DNA of 39,641 bases. Source: Roseomonas marmotae. GTDB lineage: Bacteria > Pseudomonadota > Alphaproteobacteria > Acetobacterales > Acetobacteraceae. Position 1 is the first letter of the stretch. The number at the start of each line of letters is the position of its first letter. Positions 15,320 through 22,944 of the stretch are shown piece by piece. Made by a program: the position numbers and the translations under genes. The stretch is from contig NZ_CP061098.1 in NCBI RefSeq assembly GCF_017654485.1, positions 1-39,641 of the forward strand, given 5' to 3'. The notes under the pieces were generated by a model. That model was not told the DNA's origin. It worked only from the letters and a program-made list of their open reading frames with translations, and made no database searches.

Positions 15320-15645
15320 CAGCGCGCCGCGGCCGACAGCCGCGGCATCCGCACCAGCGGCAGCGGCGCCCGCACCAGGTTGCCGATCTGCAGCAGCCCG
15401 TCGATGCGGCGCCAGTCGTCGCGCAGCTGCCAGCTGTCGAGCAGGTAGATGCGGGTGCCGAGGGGCAGGCCAACATGGAAGCTCGACCGATCCGCGACCG
15501 CCCGCACCTCCTCGCCCTCGGGCGTCAGGTAGCGGTCCTGGGCGATGGGGCGCCAGCCGAAGTCAGTGGTGGCGATCCGGTACGCGACCGCCAGGCTGCG
15601 GCCCGCCAGCAGGGCAGGCAGCCGCGGCGTGCGCTGCTGATCCAT
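15319..15645 (-). CDS. Hypothetical protein of the phage-like operon
   Basis: A 108-residue soluble protein: MDQQRTPRLPALLAGRSLAV, FGWRPIAQDRYLTPEGEEVR, then FHVGLPLGTRIYLLDSWQLR and a C-terminal PLPLVRMPRLSAAAR. No family recognised. Both ends overlap neighbours by one base (TGATG junctions with the genes at 15645 and 15319), so it is co-translated with the recombinase and HNH genes. The absence of membrane segments and Cys suggests a small cytoplasmic factor. Confidence 0.6.
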   Translation of the reverse strand: MDQQRTPRLPALLAGRSLAVAYRIATTDFGWRPIAQDRYLTPEGEEVRAVADRSSFHVGLPLGTRIYLLDSWQLRDDWRRIDGLLQIGNLVRAPLPLVRMPRLSAAAR

Positions 15646-16007
15646 CAGCGCACTTCCAGCGTGACATAGGCCGGGCGGCCCTTCTTGCCGGGCATGTGCT
15701 GGCCGACCATCGAGCGGGTGATCTTCTCGCCCACCGTGTCGAGGGTGCCGAGTACCTCGGTGCGGGTCAGGACCAGCTTGCCGGCGTAGGCCAGGGGCGC
15801 ATCGCCCATCGCCTGCAGTAGCACCGGCTTCAGCTCCTTCAGCCGCTTCTCCAGCCGGTTCTTCTCCGGCGCGGCCTTGGCGTATTCGGCCGCCAGCTTG
15901 ACCAGCGCCGGGTCGGTGATGACCGGGTGGTTGGTGCCGGCCGGGGCCGGAGTGGCCTCGGGAGGCGGGGCGGCCTTCTTGGCGCGGGGCTTGGCGGGGG
16001 TGGCCAT
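15645..16007 (-). CDS. Hypothetical protein with basic Ala/Pro-rich N-terminus
   Basis: A 120-residue protein starting MATPAKPRAKKAAPPPEATP, a disordered basic head, followed by a helix-rich region (LVKLAAEYAKAAPEKNRLEK, LKELKPVLLQAMG) and a compact C-terminus with GKKGRPAYVTLEVR. ATG 16007 is chosen because it overlaps the recombinase stop (TGATG), although the frame continues upstream. A charged helical middle and basic head suggest nucleic-acid binding or a phage-type accessory role, which is inference. No family named. Confidence 0.6.
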   Translation of the reverse strand: MATPAKPRAKKAAPPPEATPAPAGTNHPVITDPALVKLAAEYAKAAPEKNRLEKRLKELKPVLLQAMGDAPLAYAGKLVLTRTEVLGTLDTVGEKITRSMVGQHMPGKKGRPAYVTLEVR

Positions 16008-16723
16008 CAGGCGGAGGTCCTCTTCAGGATGCGGGCCACCTGCACGGGGTGCCAAACGTCACCGCCGGCAGGGGTGCGGATGCCGCGCGCGGTCAGCGCC
16101 TCGGCAATCTGCGAGGGGTTGGCGCAGCCGGCCTTCTGCGCCGCCAGGATGGCGGGCAGCACATCGCGGGCGTGCTGCGCGGCCTTGGCGATGCGGATCT
16201 GGGTGGCGTGGCTGATGGCGCCGCCGTCGCCGGCGCGGAGATGCGGGTTGCCGAGGCGCACGCCGCGCGCCTTGGCCGCCTGCAGGGCCGCCTTGGTGCG
16301 CGCCGAGATCATCTCGCGCTCATGCTCAGCGACGGCCGCCAGGATGTGGATGGTCAGGCGGCTGGCATGCGGGTTGTCGCAGGCGACGAACTCGATGCCG
16401 GCCTCCATCAGGTTGGAGACGAAGGCGACGTTGCGGGCCAGCCGGTCCAGCTTGGCGATCACCAGCGTGGCGCGGCGCGACCGGCAGGCAGCGATGGCCG
16501 CTGCGATCTCGGGGCGGTCATTCTTCTTGCCGCTCTCCACCTCCCGGAACACGTCCAGGATGCGGCCGCCGGCGGCGCGCACATGGCGCTCAACCGCCTC
16601 CTGCTGGGCCTCTAGTCCGAGGCCGCTGGCGCCCTGCTTGTCGGTCGAGACGCGGTAATAGGCGATGAACCCCGGAACGCCGTCGCCGCCCCCCAGCCGC
16701 TTCAGCGGGGTTTTGCGGGCCAT
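16007..16723 (-). CDS. Serine recombinase (resolvase/invertase family)
   Basis: A 238-residue site-specific recombinase. The catalytic domain opens with FIAYYRVSTDKQGASGLGLE, where Ser26 is the nucleophile, and continues with LVIAKLDRLARNVAFVSNLM and the conserved AEHEREMISARTKAALQAAK helix. The C-terminal part (about 185-238) is a helix-turn-helix, ANPSQIAEALTARGIRTPAG followed by WHPVQVARILKR. GGGAG lies about 5 nt before the ATG at 16723. It could resolve plasmid multimers, invert DNA or mobilise this module. It is the first gene of a coupled run of four ending in the HNH gene. Confidence 0.93.
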   Translation of the reverse strand: MARKTPLKRLGGGDGVPGFIAYYRVSTDKQGASGLGLEAQQEAVERHVRAAGGRILDVFREVESGKKNDRPEIAAAIAACRSRRATLVIAKLDRLARNVAFVSNLMEAGIEFVACDNPHASRLTIHILAAVAEHEREMISARTKAALQAAKARGVRLGNPHLRAGDGGAISHATQIRIAKAAQHARDVLPAILAAQKAGCANPSQIAEALTARGIRTPAGGDVWHPVQVARILKRTSA

Positions 16724-16812
16724 TCTGGCTCCCGATCATGGGTCGGAGGGGGTGAACACTACGAAACGCTCGTTTGACGAAATGTGCAGGCCACCAGGGG
16801 CAGCCGGGCCGC

Positions 16813-16998
16813 TCATCCGCAAACGGTCGTTGCCGCCGTTGTCACAACAGGCGGCTCCGGCGAGGGCGCGGGAGTCGGCGTAAAGACGAGCCCCAGCGCC
16901 TCCGGCGACAGCCCTTTCAGGGCTTCGCAGTTGGGGTGGTTGACCGCACAGATCCGCCCCTGCAGGCCCCGGCTGGCGGGGCAGGTGCAGTCGAACAT
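16813..16998 (-). CDS. Small Cys-containing hypothetical protein
   Basis: A 61-residue protein starting MFDCTCPASRGLQGRICAVN, then HPNCEALKGLSPEALGL and a Pro/Thr-rich tail. Four Cys in the first 28 residues (C4, C6, C17, C24) could bind one zinc. Its ATG overlaps the stop of the upstream frameshifted gene (TGATG), which supports translation of that reading frame. No family recognised. Confidence 0.55.
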   Translation of the reverse strand: MFDCTCPASRGLQGRICAVNHPNCEALKGLSPEALGLVFTPTPAPSPEPPVVTTAATTVCG

Positions 16999-17376
16999 CA
17001 GGCCACCGCCTCCAGCTGGTGCGCGACGATGCCGCGCTGCTCCAGCGGCCAGCGCAGCCGGTCGAGCGCTTCCCGCCACAGGCGATGGTGCCCATGGTCG
17101 AGCCGCGGATCCGGCACTATCGCGGCGCGCGCCCCAGATGCGCAGGATCCGCGCATGCACGAGATCGATGCGGCGCTGGCGGTAGAGCCGGTCGAGGCAT
17201 TTCACCACGTCATCGGGCTCACAGGGGCGCGCGACCCGCTCAACGTTGAGCACCGGGCCAGCCCCGTCGCGGCGCGCCAACAGGGCGGCCATCGTCCAGA
17301 GCCACGCCTCGTCAACGGAGACGAAGGGTCGCGCGCCCCCACACGCGCCAGGCGGCGCGTCGGTGGAGAGGGGCAT
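16998..17376 (-). pseudogene. Conserved hypothetical gene with one frameshift
   Basis: Translation starts at 17376 with MPLSTDAPPGACGGARPFVS and runs through VDEAWLWTMAALLARRD, PCEPDDVVKCLDRLYRQRRI and DLVHARILRIWGARRD. After about 17105 the protein-like sequence moves to another frame: DHGHHRLWREALDRLRWPLE then QRGIVAHQLEAVA and a TGA overlapping the next ATG. The span of 379 bases is not a multiple of three, confirming a net +1 shift. The good sequence on both sides suggests a recent mutation or a sequencing error. Similar proteins occur in alphaproteobacterial prophages, function unknown. Confidence 0.6.
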
Positions 17377-17412
17377 ATGCAGGTTTCCAGGTGGGTCGCC
17401 AGCTAAGTGCTT

Positions 17413-17449
17413 GAAAAGCAAAACGCCCGGCCTCTTTCGGGACCGGGCG
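17413..17449 (-). terminator. Rho-independent terminator
   Basis: On the minus strand the stem CGCCCGG (17449-17443) pairs with CCGGGCG (17430-17424), followed by TTTTGCTTTT. It lies 46 bases after the stop of the gene at 17495 and splits the phage-like module into two transcription units. Confidence 0.75.
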
Positions 17450-17494
17450 CGACTATGGCGGTGCGAACTCACTACTTCGTGAGCAGCGCCGGCG

Positions 17495-18289
17495 TCAAGT
17501 CATATCGATGCCCCAGCGCTGGGCCAGGTGGCGCAGCCCGGCCACCAGAGCCGCGGCACGAGCGGCCTGGCCGCGTACCGTCAGCTCGCCCTGGCACAGG
17601 CTGATCAGCAGCTCGTCGCCGGGATAGCCGATCTCGGCCATCAGCCGCTTCCAGGTCGCATGCGCCGCCGCCATGGCATCGCTCATCTCGGCATGGCCGG
17701 TGCCGCTGCGGCCGATCAGTGCCACCTTCGATGCGAGCATGCCGGCCTCGTCGCAGAGCTGCAGGAGGCGGTTGGCCGTGGCGTACTGCCAGTCGTTCAG
17801 CTGGCCCGCGTCCCACATGCGGTCGATCAGGTGCGCATCGGCAAACTGCCGCGTCAGCGCCGCCTCCAGGGTGTCATCCGACAGGAAGGCGATGGGGACG
17901 TTGCGGTAGGGGCGGGCCAGCATGGCCTCGCCATCGTCCTCGCCCTCCTCGCCCTCGCGGCGGCGCCGCAGGATCTCGGCGGCCTGGGCGCGGGAGGCCC
18001 GTTCGCGCTGGCGTTCCTGCGCGCCTCTCTGGCGGGCCTCATCGGCCTCCTCGTCCGTGGTGACGTGCGGCGCCGGCAGCTGCCGGGCCTCGTCGAAGAT
18101 CACCACCTCAGCCAGCGGGGCTGGCATTTGCCGGGGCATGGCGCCAGCCGGCAGGGTCAGGATGGTGCGCTTCGGCCGACAGGCATCGTCCAGATCGGCC
18201 ATCGGCATTGTCGTAACGGCACTGGCCGCCATGTTCGCCCCCGCGTCGGAGCCCCCTACGACGCCCGATGGAAAATACATGATGCTCAC
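17495..18289 (-). CDS. Hypothetical protein coupled to the DnaT-like gene
   Basis: A 264-residue protein starting at GTG 18289, which overlaps the upstream TGA (GTGA). A long charged middle (about residues 80-125, AQERQRERASRAQAAEILRR followed by acidic runs) is probably a coiled coil. The C-terminal domain (about 140-264) has DAHLIDRMWDAGQLNDWQYA, LLQLCDEAGML, WKRLMAEIGYPGDELLISLC and GLRHLAQRWG. This resembles DUF6456-like regions of alphaproteobacterial and phage proteins, where a paired-helix domain ends in an L..hYG-like motif; the match is by eye and weak. Possibly a phage-type regulator or helicase-loader partner. Confidence 0.5.
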   Translation of the reverse strand: MSIMYFPSGVVGGSDAGANMAASAVTTMPMADLDDACRPKRTILTLPAGAMPRQMPAPLAEVVIFDEARQLPAPHVTTDEEADEARQRGAQERQRERASRAQAAEILRRRREGEEGEDDGEAMLARPYRNVPIAFLSDDTLEAALTRQFADAHLIDRMWDAGQLNDWQYATANRLLQLCDEAGMLASKVALIGRSGTGHAEMSDAMAAAHATWKRLMAEIGYPGDELLISLCQGELTVRGQAARAAALVAGLRHLAQRWGIDMT

Positions 18290-19275
18290 ATTCCCGTGAA
18301 GGAAAATCCGGCGGCGGCCGAGGCTACCCGGAAAACTTCCGGCTTCCGCTGCCGCACCAGGGCCAGCGCCTCGGGGCAGACCGAGGCCATCACGCTCTCG
18401 GTCGCCTGGGTCGACTGCCCGGCTGCCGCCTTGGCTTGCCAGCGCTCCACCCAGCAGCGCACCCGCCTCACCTGCTCGTCCTCGGCTGGGGCGGGCGCGG
18501 CATCGCCCGCTGGGGCGGCGCCCGCTGAAGCCAGCCCGGCCTTCTGGGCATCCTCGTCGCACCACAGCTCCCACCGTGCCGACCAATCGGCGCAGGCCCT
18601 GCCGCTGGCCCGCTGGTGCTTGCGGAAGCGGTCGGCCACTGCCGCTGGGTCCAGGCCGAGGCGGCGGGCGTAGGCCGCATCCCCCGCCGATGGCTGCCAA
18701 CTCGGCGGGAGGGGGGCCGGGGTCGCGCGCACGCGCGCGCCCCTCCCCCTGGTGGTTCTTTGGTGGTTCTTTGGTGGTTTGTGTGCGGATTTCGCACCCC
18801 TAGATGACAAATTCTGCACCCCAGGGGATACAGATTCTGCACCCCAAGCGGCATTCGCGGGAGTGGGTGCGGATTTCGCATCCACCCTGGTGTTGCACGG
18901 CCTCCCTTCCAAACCATGCTGATCATAAGCAGAAGTTTTAGAATCCAAGGGGCGTGGATTCCGAGTGTATGCGGATTTCGCACCCCGCTTGCGTGACTGA
19001 CGGTTCGGAAACGGCAGGTGGCGATTGATCTTGTACCGCGACGATCTGTTGGGTCGCTTGGAGATCTTGATCAGCTCCATCTCCTGCAGAATCCGGAGAT
19101 TGGTATGGATCGTCCGGATGCTCTGGCTTGTGACCTCGTGGAGCAGCGCCACGCTCGGGTAGCACTCATCCTGCTCGTCTGCGAAGTCGGCCAGCTCCTT
19201 CAGCAGCTGCCTCGGACTGGACTTGATGAACTTCGGGCAAAGGTTCTTCACCCAATTCATGCAGTCGATGCTCAT
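18286..19275 (-). CDS. DnaT-like/phage replication protein with winged-helix N-terminus
   Basis: About 329 residues; ATG 19275 or 19260 could be the start and neither has a strong ribosome site. Residues 15-75 are a winged helix (FIKSSPRQLLKELADFADEQ, VTSQSIRTIHTNLRILQEME). A linker (about 90-190) repeats short words GAKSA, GAESV and GVQNL, encoded by repeated TTC-GCACCCC-type DNA. The C-terminal domain has DAAYARRLGLDPAAVADRFR, KHQRASGRACADWSARWELW and CDEDAQKAG, the signature of DnaT-like domains in phage and plasmid replication proteins. It probably loads or organises replication proteins on the element's origin. The first gene of the unit ending at the 17.4-kb terminator. Confidence 0.7.
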   Translation of the reverse strand: MSIDCMNWVKNLCPKFIKSSPRQLLKELADFADEQDECYPSVALLHEVTSQSIRTIHTNLRILQEMELIKISKRPNRSSRYKINRHLPFPNRQSRKRGAKSAYTRNPRPLDSKTSAYDQHGLEGRPCNTRVDAKSAPTPANAAWGAESVSPGVQNLSSRGAKSAHKPPKNHQRTTRGRGARVRATPAPLPPSWQPSAGDAAYARRLGLDPAAVADRFRKHQRASGRACADWSARWELWCDEDAQKAGLASAGAAPAGDAAPAPAEDEQVRRVRCWVERWQAKAAAGQSTQATESVMASVCPEALALVRQRKPEVFRVASAAAGFSFTGM

Positions 19276-19712
19276 AGCCAGGATCCAGCAGGCTGCGAGC
19301 GTTCGCGCGAGAGCGAACGCCGGATGGAGAAGAGGCCGAAGATCAGGCGCCCACCGCCACTCTGGGCACCTGCAGGGCATGCCGTGGCGGCGGGTCGCCC
19401 CCCGCCCTCGGAGGGGGTCCGGGGCAGGATCTCGAAACCGGCGAGGCTCATGCCCGGCCTCGCATGCGCCGGATGCCCTCGCAAAGCATGGCGGCCCACG
19501 GTGGTGGCGTGGCAGAATCCGCCATCATCATGCCGCTGTGGCCTGTTGATGATGTTCGGCAGCCTCGGCCTGCTGGGTCTGCCGGCTGTGATGCTGGCCC
19601 GATTTGGGCCCCTGCTCAGATGAGTGGCTTTGGCAGCGCCTATGCCATCGAGCCGATGTTGGAGATCAAGGTGGCTCTCCACAAGAAACGCGAGCGGATC
19701 AAGGCGCTCCAT
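19272..19712 (-). CDS. Uncertain coding region downstream of the HTH remnant
   Basis: From ATG 19712 (overlapping the preceding TGA) the frame begins MERLDPLAFLVESHLDLQHR, which looks protein-like, but quality falls later. A second short frame at 19448-19528 encodes MMADSATPPPWAAMLCEGIR then RMRGRA, its TGA overlapping the ATG at 19451 of a frame starting MSLAGFEILPRTPSEGG. The run of start/stop overlaps suggests two or three tiny coupled phage genes rather than one 146-residue protein. A hairpin (GCGTTCGC and GCGAACGC, 19299-19320) ends the region. Confidence 0.3.
   Translation of the reverse strand: MERLDPLAFLVESHLDLQHRLDGIGAAKATHLSRGPNRASITAGRPSRPRLPNIINRPQRHDDGGFCHATTVGRHALRGHPAHARPGMSLAGFEILPRTPSEGGGRPAATACPAGAQSGGGRLIFGLFSIRRSLSRERSQPAGSWL
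19299..19320. repeat. 8-bp inverted repeat upstream of the DnaT-like gene
   Basis: GCGTTCGC at 19299-19306 and GCGAACGC at 19313-19320 are separated by six bases. It stands about 25 bases before the likely start at 19275, so it may be an operator or a leader hairpin. No T run follows on either strand. Confidence 0.4.
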
Positions 19713-19914
19713 CACGCCACCTCTTTCACGAGCTTTGTGAAATCAGTAGCAGTAACGTTGCCATCTGTAGCTTGCTCGATGGCGTCGAGCTTCGGCCAAG
19801 ATGGGCGATCTACGCCGGTCTCCCATCGCCACACCGTCATCGCACCGACGCCAACGCGGGCTGCGAACTGAAGCCGCGATTCACCCGTTGTTTCCTGTCA
19901 GTGAGCAGGTCCAT
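19712..19914 (-). pseudogene. YdaS/Cro-type HTH repressor with a frameshift
   Basis: The start MDLLTDRK at 19914 leads after a shift near 19885 into ESRLQFAARVGVGAMTVWRW, ETGVDRPSWPKLDAIEQATD and GNVTATDFTKLVKEVA, ending at 19712. This is a Cro/YdaS-like DNA-binding domain (helix pair, WRWETG, then the AIEQATDGNVTATDF tail). The span is 203 bases, one short of a multiple of three, and the downstream frame has no start codon after its TGA. AGGG lies a few bases before the ATG. It faces a second HTH gene across an AT-rich gap, a phage immunity-type layout. Confidence 0.6.
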
Positions 19915-19941
19915 GTTCCCTATTAACTCAACAGTAAATTA
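19915..19941. promoter_or_regulatory. Divergent promoter/operator region between two HTH genes
   Basis: A 27-base AT-rich gap containing TTAACTCAACAGTAAATTAA between divergent HTH reading frames. The base composition differs sharply from the GC-rich surroundings, as expected for a lytic/lysogenic-style control region. Individual -35 and -10 boxes cannot be assigned with confidence. Confidence 0.4.
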
Positions 19942-20147
19942 ATGGTCAAGAAACGCACTGAAGTCTCTACTTGCGGCGACAGAGCAACTTTCAGCGGTCC
20001 CGCACCGTCTGCCCATTCGTCCGCTTGGCGCGAACAAGCCGGTTTAATGCCAGGACAGGCCGCGAACATCATGGGTGTGAAAATGTTACGAGACACAGAT
20101 GGGAGGGGGTCAAAGCGCCAGTGATAGTTAGGAATTCATCACGTTAG
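19942..20147 (+). pseudogene. Divergent HTH (Cro-like) gene with a frameshift
   Basis: From ATG 19942 the frame reads to AWREQAGLMPGQAANIMGV, then the homology continues in another frame as ENVTRHRWEGVKAPVIVRNS and stops at 20147. Joined, this is a helix-turn-helix of the GQAANIMGV-x-ENVTRHRWEG type, with the Trp-Glu-Gly that ends the recognition helix in many phage regulators. The span of 206 bases is one short of a multiple of three. Together with the opposing YdaS-like remnant it forms a decayed bidirectional switch. Confidence 0.5.
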
Positions 20148-20616
20148 CCTAGCTCTATCGCGCAGATGACCCAGGGCAGTTGCTGCTCCCGGTGCCCGAA
20201 CGAGCGGTGGCAATCCAGTTACGACGCGGCCTCTCGATTTTAGAGACGCTCCGTCACGAACAGGCGCAGCATTGGAGAGTGGCGAGAGCCTGATGCGAGC
20301 CTTTGTCTTGCTCCTCACGCCGAAGAAGCCGAGAGGTCAGTAAGCCTGACATCCATTACGCCACGGGTAATTTGTCCTCTCGCTGCACGTATTACGCTGT
20401 AGGTAAGATGCGGCTTCCTAGCAGGAGCGTTTCGATGCAGCTTTCCCCTTCTCTGGCTCCGGCCGGAATTTCCCTAACGCCCGGATGAAGCTCACTCATT
20501 GCCGCCGGTCGGATGGCGGGGCGATGACCGCAGCCGGCGCAACACATCGGCCGCTTCACGCGTAAGTGCACCAGCGTGCTACCATCTTCTCGACGGTCTT
20601 GGCCTGCCCCATTGAA
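20148..20616. other. No confident gene before the CRISPR array
   Basis: A 469-base stretch between the HTH remnant and the oldest end of the CRISPR array. A minus-strand frame at 20392-20631 contains VHLRVKRPMCCAGCGHRPAI, which might be a small zinc-ribbon relic, but it runs into the degenerate repeat and has no start signal. Base composition is less GC-rich than the neighbouring genes. Confidence 0.3.
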
Positions 20617-20644
20617 CGGTGCCACCGCCATGAAGGTGGTTCAC
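20617..20644 (-). repeat. Degenerate CRISPR repeat at the distal end
   Basis: This 28-base unit ends GTGGTTCAC and keeps CCATG but differs from the consensus at many central positions. It is followed by 35 bases, close to spacer length, and then by a repeat with one mismatch. Progressive decay is typical of the trailer end of an array. Confidence 0.55.
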
Positions 20645-20679
20645 TAGCACGCTCCTGCCGCCCTATGACACCCTGACCC

Positions 20680-20874
20680 CTCCTGCCCCCTCATGGGGAT
20701 GGTTCACCAGACTGGCCGCAAATTGTCGCCATCTACTACGCGACACTCCTGACCCCTCATGGGGATGGTTCACAACTGGGGTCTTTGTCATGTCTTCCTC
20801 AGACGCTCGGCTCCTGACCCCTCATGGGGATGGTTCACGCGGCGAGCATGCATGACCACACCCACCGGTCGTTA
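20680..20874 (-). CRISPR. CRISPR array, distal segment (3 repeats)
   Basis: Repeats at 20680-20707, 20746-20773 and 20811-20838, separated by spacers of 38 and 37 nt. The third spacer (from 20839) is cut by an IS5-family element at 20875. The first repeat has one mismatch (C for A at position 7); the other two match the consensus of the main array. On the minus strand the repeat begins GTGAACCATCCCC and ends GAGGGGTCAGGAG. This is the trailer end of the array that resumes at 22945. Confidence 0.97.
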
Positions 20875-21619
20875 GGTAGGGGACTCATTCAGATCCACTC
20901 TGTGACGGCGGCGATCAGCGCGAGTGAGGCCAGGTAGTTCTGGGCCAGGCGGTCGTAGCGGGTGGCGACGCGCCGCCAGTTCTTGAGGCGGCAGAACAGG
21001 CGCTCGATCTGGTTGCGGCGCCGATAGGCCTGGCGGTCGAGTGGGTAGGGCCTGGTGCGGGTCGCGGTGGAAGGGATGACGGCCTTGATGCGGCGCTCCT
21101 TGAGCCAGCGCCGCAGGCTTTCGGCGTCATAAGCCTTGTCTGCGATGAGGCACTTCGGTGCGGCCACGGCCCCGAGCAGTGGCAGCGCCATGCTGATGTC
21201 GGCGGTGTTGCCCGGCGTCAGCGCGAAAGCGACCGGTCGGCCGCGATCATCGGCCAGACAATGGATTTTCGAGGTGCGGCCGCCGCGCGAGCGGCCAACC
21301 GCCTGCGTCCACTCCCCCCTTTTCCACCCGCGGCCGAGCGGTGCGCCTTCACGTGGGAGCTGTCCAAGCTGAGTTCCTGAGGTATCTCGCCGGAGGCGGC
21401 CATCTTCGCGAACAGGCGCTGCCACAGACCACGTCCGGACCACCTGTTGAAGCGATTGTAGATGGTGGTCGGCGGACCGTAGGCCGCAGGCACATCGCGC
21501 CAGCGGCAGCCGGTCTTGAGCACGTGCAGGATGCCGCTGATCACCCGCCGGTCATCCACGCGGGGCTTGCCTGGCCTGCCGCGCGGCAGGTGTGGCTCAA
21601 TGGCAGCCCAAGCCTCATC

Positions 21620-22831
21620 TGTAGAAGTATGGACTTGATCTGACGGTCACCTGATCGGCGGGCGGGCATGTCCGATCTGGTACGTGTGTCTGACGCTACT
21701 GTGCCTGCAGCGTCTTCTCCTGGGCAAGCGGCAAGGCAGCCAGGAAGGTCTGCATGGGTGTTTTGCCGTAACACCACCTGCCTTGGTGCGACCGGACCTC
21801 GTTGTACTCGGCAAGCCAGGCGTCGAGGTCGCGTTGCAGCTCGTCGATCGCGCGGTAGAGCTTCTTGCGGAAGGCTATCTGATAGAACTCGTGCAGCATT
21901 GTCTTGTGGAGACGCTCCACGATGCCATTCGTTTGCGGGCTCTTTGTCTTGGTGCGCGAGTGATCCACGTCCTCGACAGCCAGGTAGAGTTCATAGTCGT
22001 GCCGCTCAGGGCTGCCGCAGAATTCGGTTCCTCGATCAGTCAGGATCCGCAGCAGTGGGATGCCATGATCTTCAAAGAAGGGCAGCACACGGTCGTTCAA
22101 CAAGTCAGCGGCGGTGATCGGGGTCTTGCGGTCGTACAGCTTGGCAAAGGCCACCTTGGAGTAAGTGTCGACAAAGGTCTGCTGATAGATCCGGCCCACT
22201 CCTTTCAGGTTGCCGACATAGAAGGTGTCCTGGGCGCCGCAGTAGCCAGGGCATTCGCTCTCGAACTCCCCATGCGCCTCTTTCTCCTGTTTGACCCGCT
22301 CCAGAGCCGCGAGCTGCGCTTCGGTCAGCACCAGGCCTTCCTGCGCCACCCGGGCCTCCAGTGCCTTCAGCCGCGCCTTCATGCTGGTGAGGTCGTGGCG
22401 CAACCAGATGTTCCTCACCCCAAAGGACGAGACGGAGACACCCTGCTTGCGGAGTTCGTTGGACACCCGTAGCTGTCCCCAGGCGGGCTGGTCGATTGCC
22501 ATCTCGACCACTGCTGCCTCAATGGCCGGGTCGATCCGGTTCTTCAGGTTTGGCTTGCGCCGGGAGAGTTCCTGAAGCGCAACCTCGCCGCCCTTCTCGT
22601 ACAGGTCCTTGAACCGGTAAAAGCTGTCCCGGCTGTAGCCCATGATCTTGCAGGCCTGGCTGACGCTGCCGAGCTGCTTGGCCAGCTCCAGCACCCCGAC
22701 CTTGCCGCGAATGATCTTCTGCTCGCGGGTCATCGTGACCTCCGTCCTCAAGGACGCCTGCTAGCCCTAGCCAGCAGGTCAGATGCCCACCACTTCACCA
22801 CTGTCTGTCAGATTAAGTCGATACCTTTGCA
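21620..22831 (-). mobile_element. IS481-family insertion sequence (1212 bp, CCTCATC duplication)
   Basis: Imperfect inverted repeats of about 30 bp: the left end begins TGTAGAAGTATGGACTT at 21620, and the right end read inward begins TGCAAAGGTATCGACTT at 22831; roughly 22 of 30 positions match. The 7-bp target duplication CCTCATC is at 21613-21619 and 22832-22838. It sits inside the transposase gene of the IS5 element, so it is the most recent insertion here. Confidence 0.9.
21696..22733 (-). CDS. IS481-family transposase, intact
   Basis: A 345-residue transposase. ATG 22733 is chosen for GGAGG 5 nt upstream. An N-terminal helix-turn-helix ([21 protein letters not shown], with [16 protein letters not shown]) is followed by the rve-type integrase core: [20 protein letters not shown] (first Asp), [20 protein letters not shown] (second Asp) and [20 protein letters not shown] (Glu). 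The C-terminus [20 protein letters not shown] is typical of IS481/IS3-like enzymes. A single frame without slippage separates it from IS3. The enzyme appears active in principle. Confidence 0.93.
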   Translation of the reverse strand: MTREQKIIRGKVGVLELAKQLGSVSQACKIMGYSRDSFYRFKDLYEKGGEVALQELSRRKPNLKNRIDPAIEAAVVEMAIDQPAWGQLRVSNELRKQGVSVSSFGVRNIWLRHDLTSMKARLKALEARVAQEGLVLTEAQLAALERVKQEKEAHGEFESECPGYCGAQDTFYVGNLKGVGRIYQQTFVDTYSKVAFAKLYDRKTPITAADLLNDRVLPFFEDHGIPLLRILTDRGTEFCGSPERHDYELYLAVEDVDHSRTKTKSPQTNGIVERLHKTMLHEFYQIAFRKKLYRAIDELQRDLDAWLAEYNEVRSHQGRWCYGKTPMQTFLAALPLAQEKTLQAQ

Positions 22832-22944
22832 CCTCATCCGACAGCCAGAACAACCGCGCCATCTCAGCCTCCTGAGCCGTTCAAACCCGTTCAGGAGATA
22901 AAACACCAGCAGCGCCAATAAGTTGTATGGGTTCCCTACCTAGT

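Larger units (their letters stand above)
20889..22862 (-). pseudogene. IS5-family transposase split by IS481
   Basis: The gene starts at 22862 with MARLFWLSDEAWAAIEPHLP (AGGAGG 5 nt upstream), but after the Ser-Asp codons an IS481 element intervenes. On the other side it resumes EAWAAIEPHLPRGRPGKPRV and DDRRVISGILHVLKTGCRW. The two halves join perfectly once the IS and one copy of its 7-bp duplication are removed. Further on there is a switch at AAAAGGGGGG (minus strand, 21323-21314) from SSHVKAHRSAAGGKGG to GRSRGGRTSKIHCLADDRGR, the expected programmed -1 frameshift. The C-terminus has LIADKAYDAESL and RRRNQIERLFCRLKNWRRVA. Confidence 0.88.
20875..22940 (-). mobile_element. IS5-family element inside a CRISPR spacer, carrying a nested IS481-family element
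   Basis: Imperfect terminal inverted repeats start GGTAGGGGACTCAT at 20875 and end in the counterpart ATGGGTTCCCTACC at 22940. TA is duplicated (20873-20874 and 22941-22942). The element interrupts a CRISPR spacer: with one TA removed the spacer is 20839-20874 plus 22943-22944, 38 nt, normal for this array. A 1212-bp IS481-family element lies within it; without that the IS5 element would be about 850 bp. Confidence 0.88.

Noticed and set aside
16049..16658. Plus-strand frames over the serine recombinase
   Set aside because: Antisense shadows; the recombinase on the minus strand has the catalytic Ser motif and overlaps coupled neighbours.
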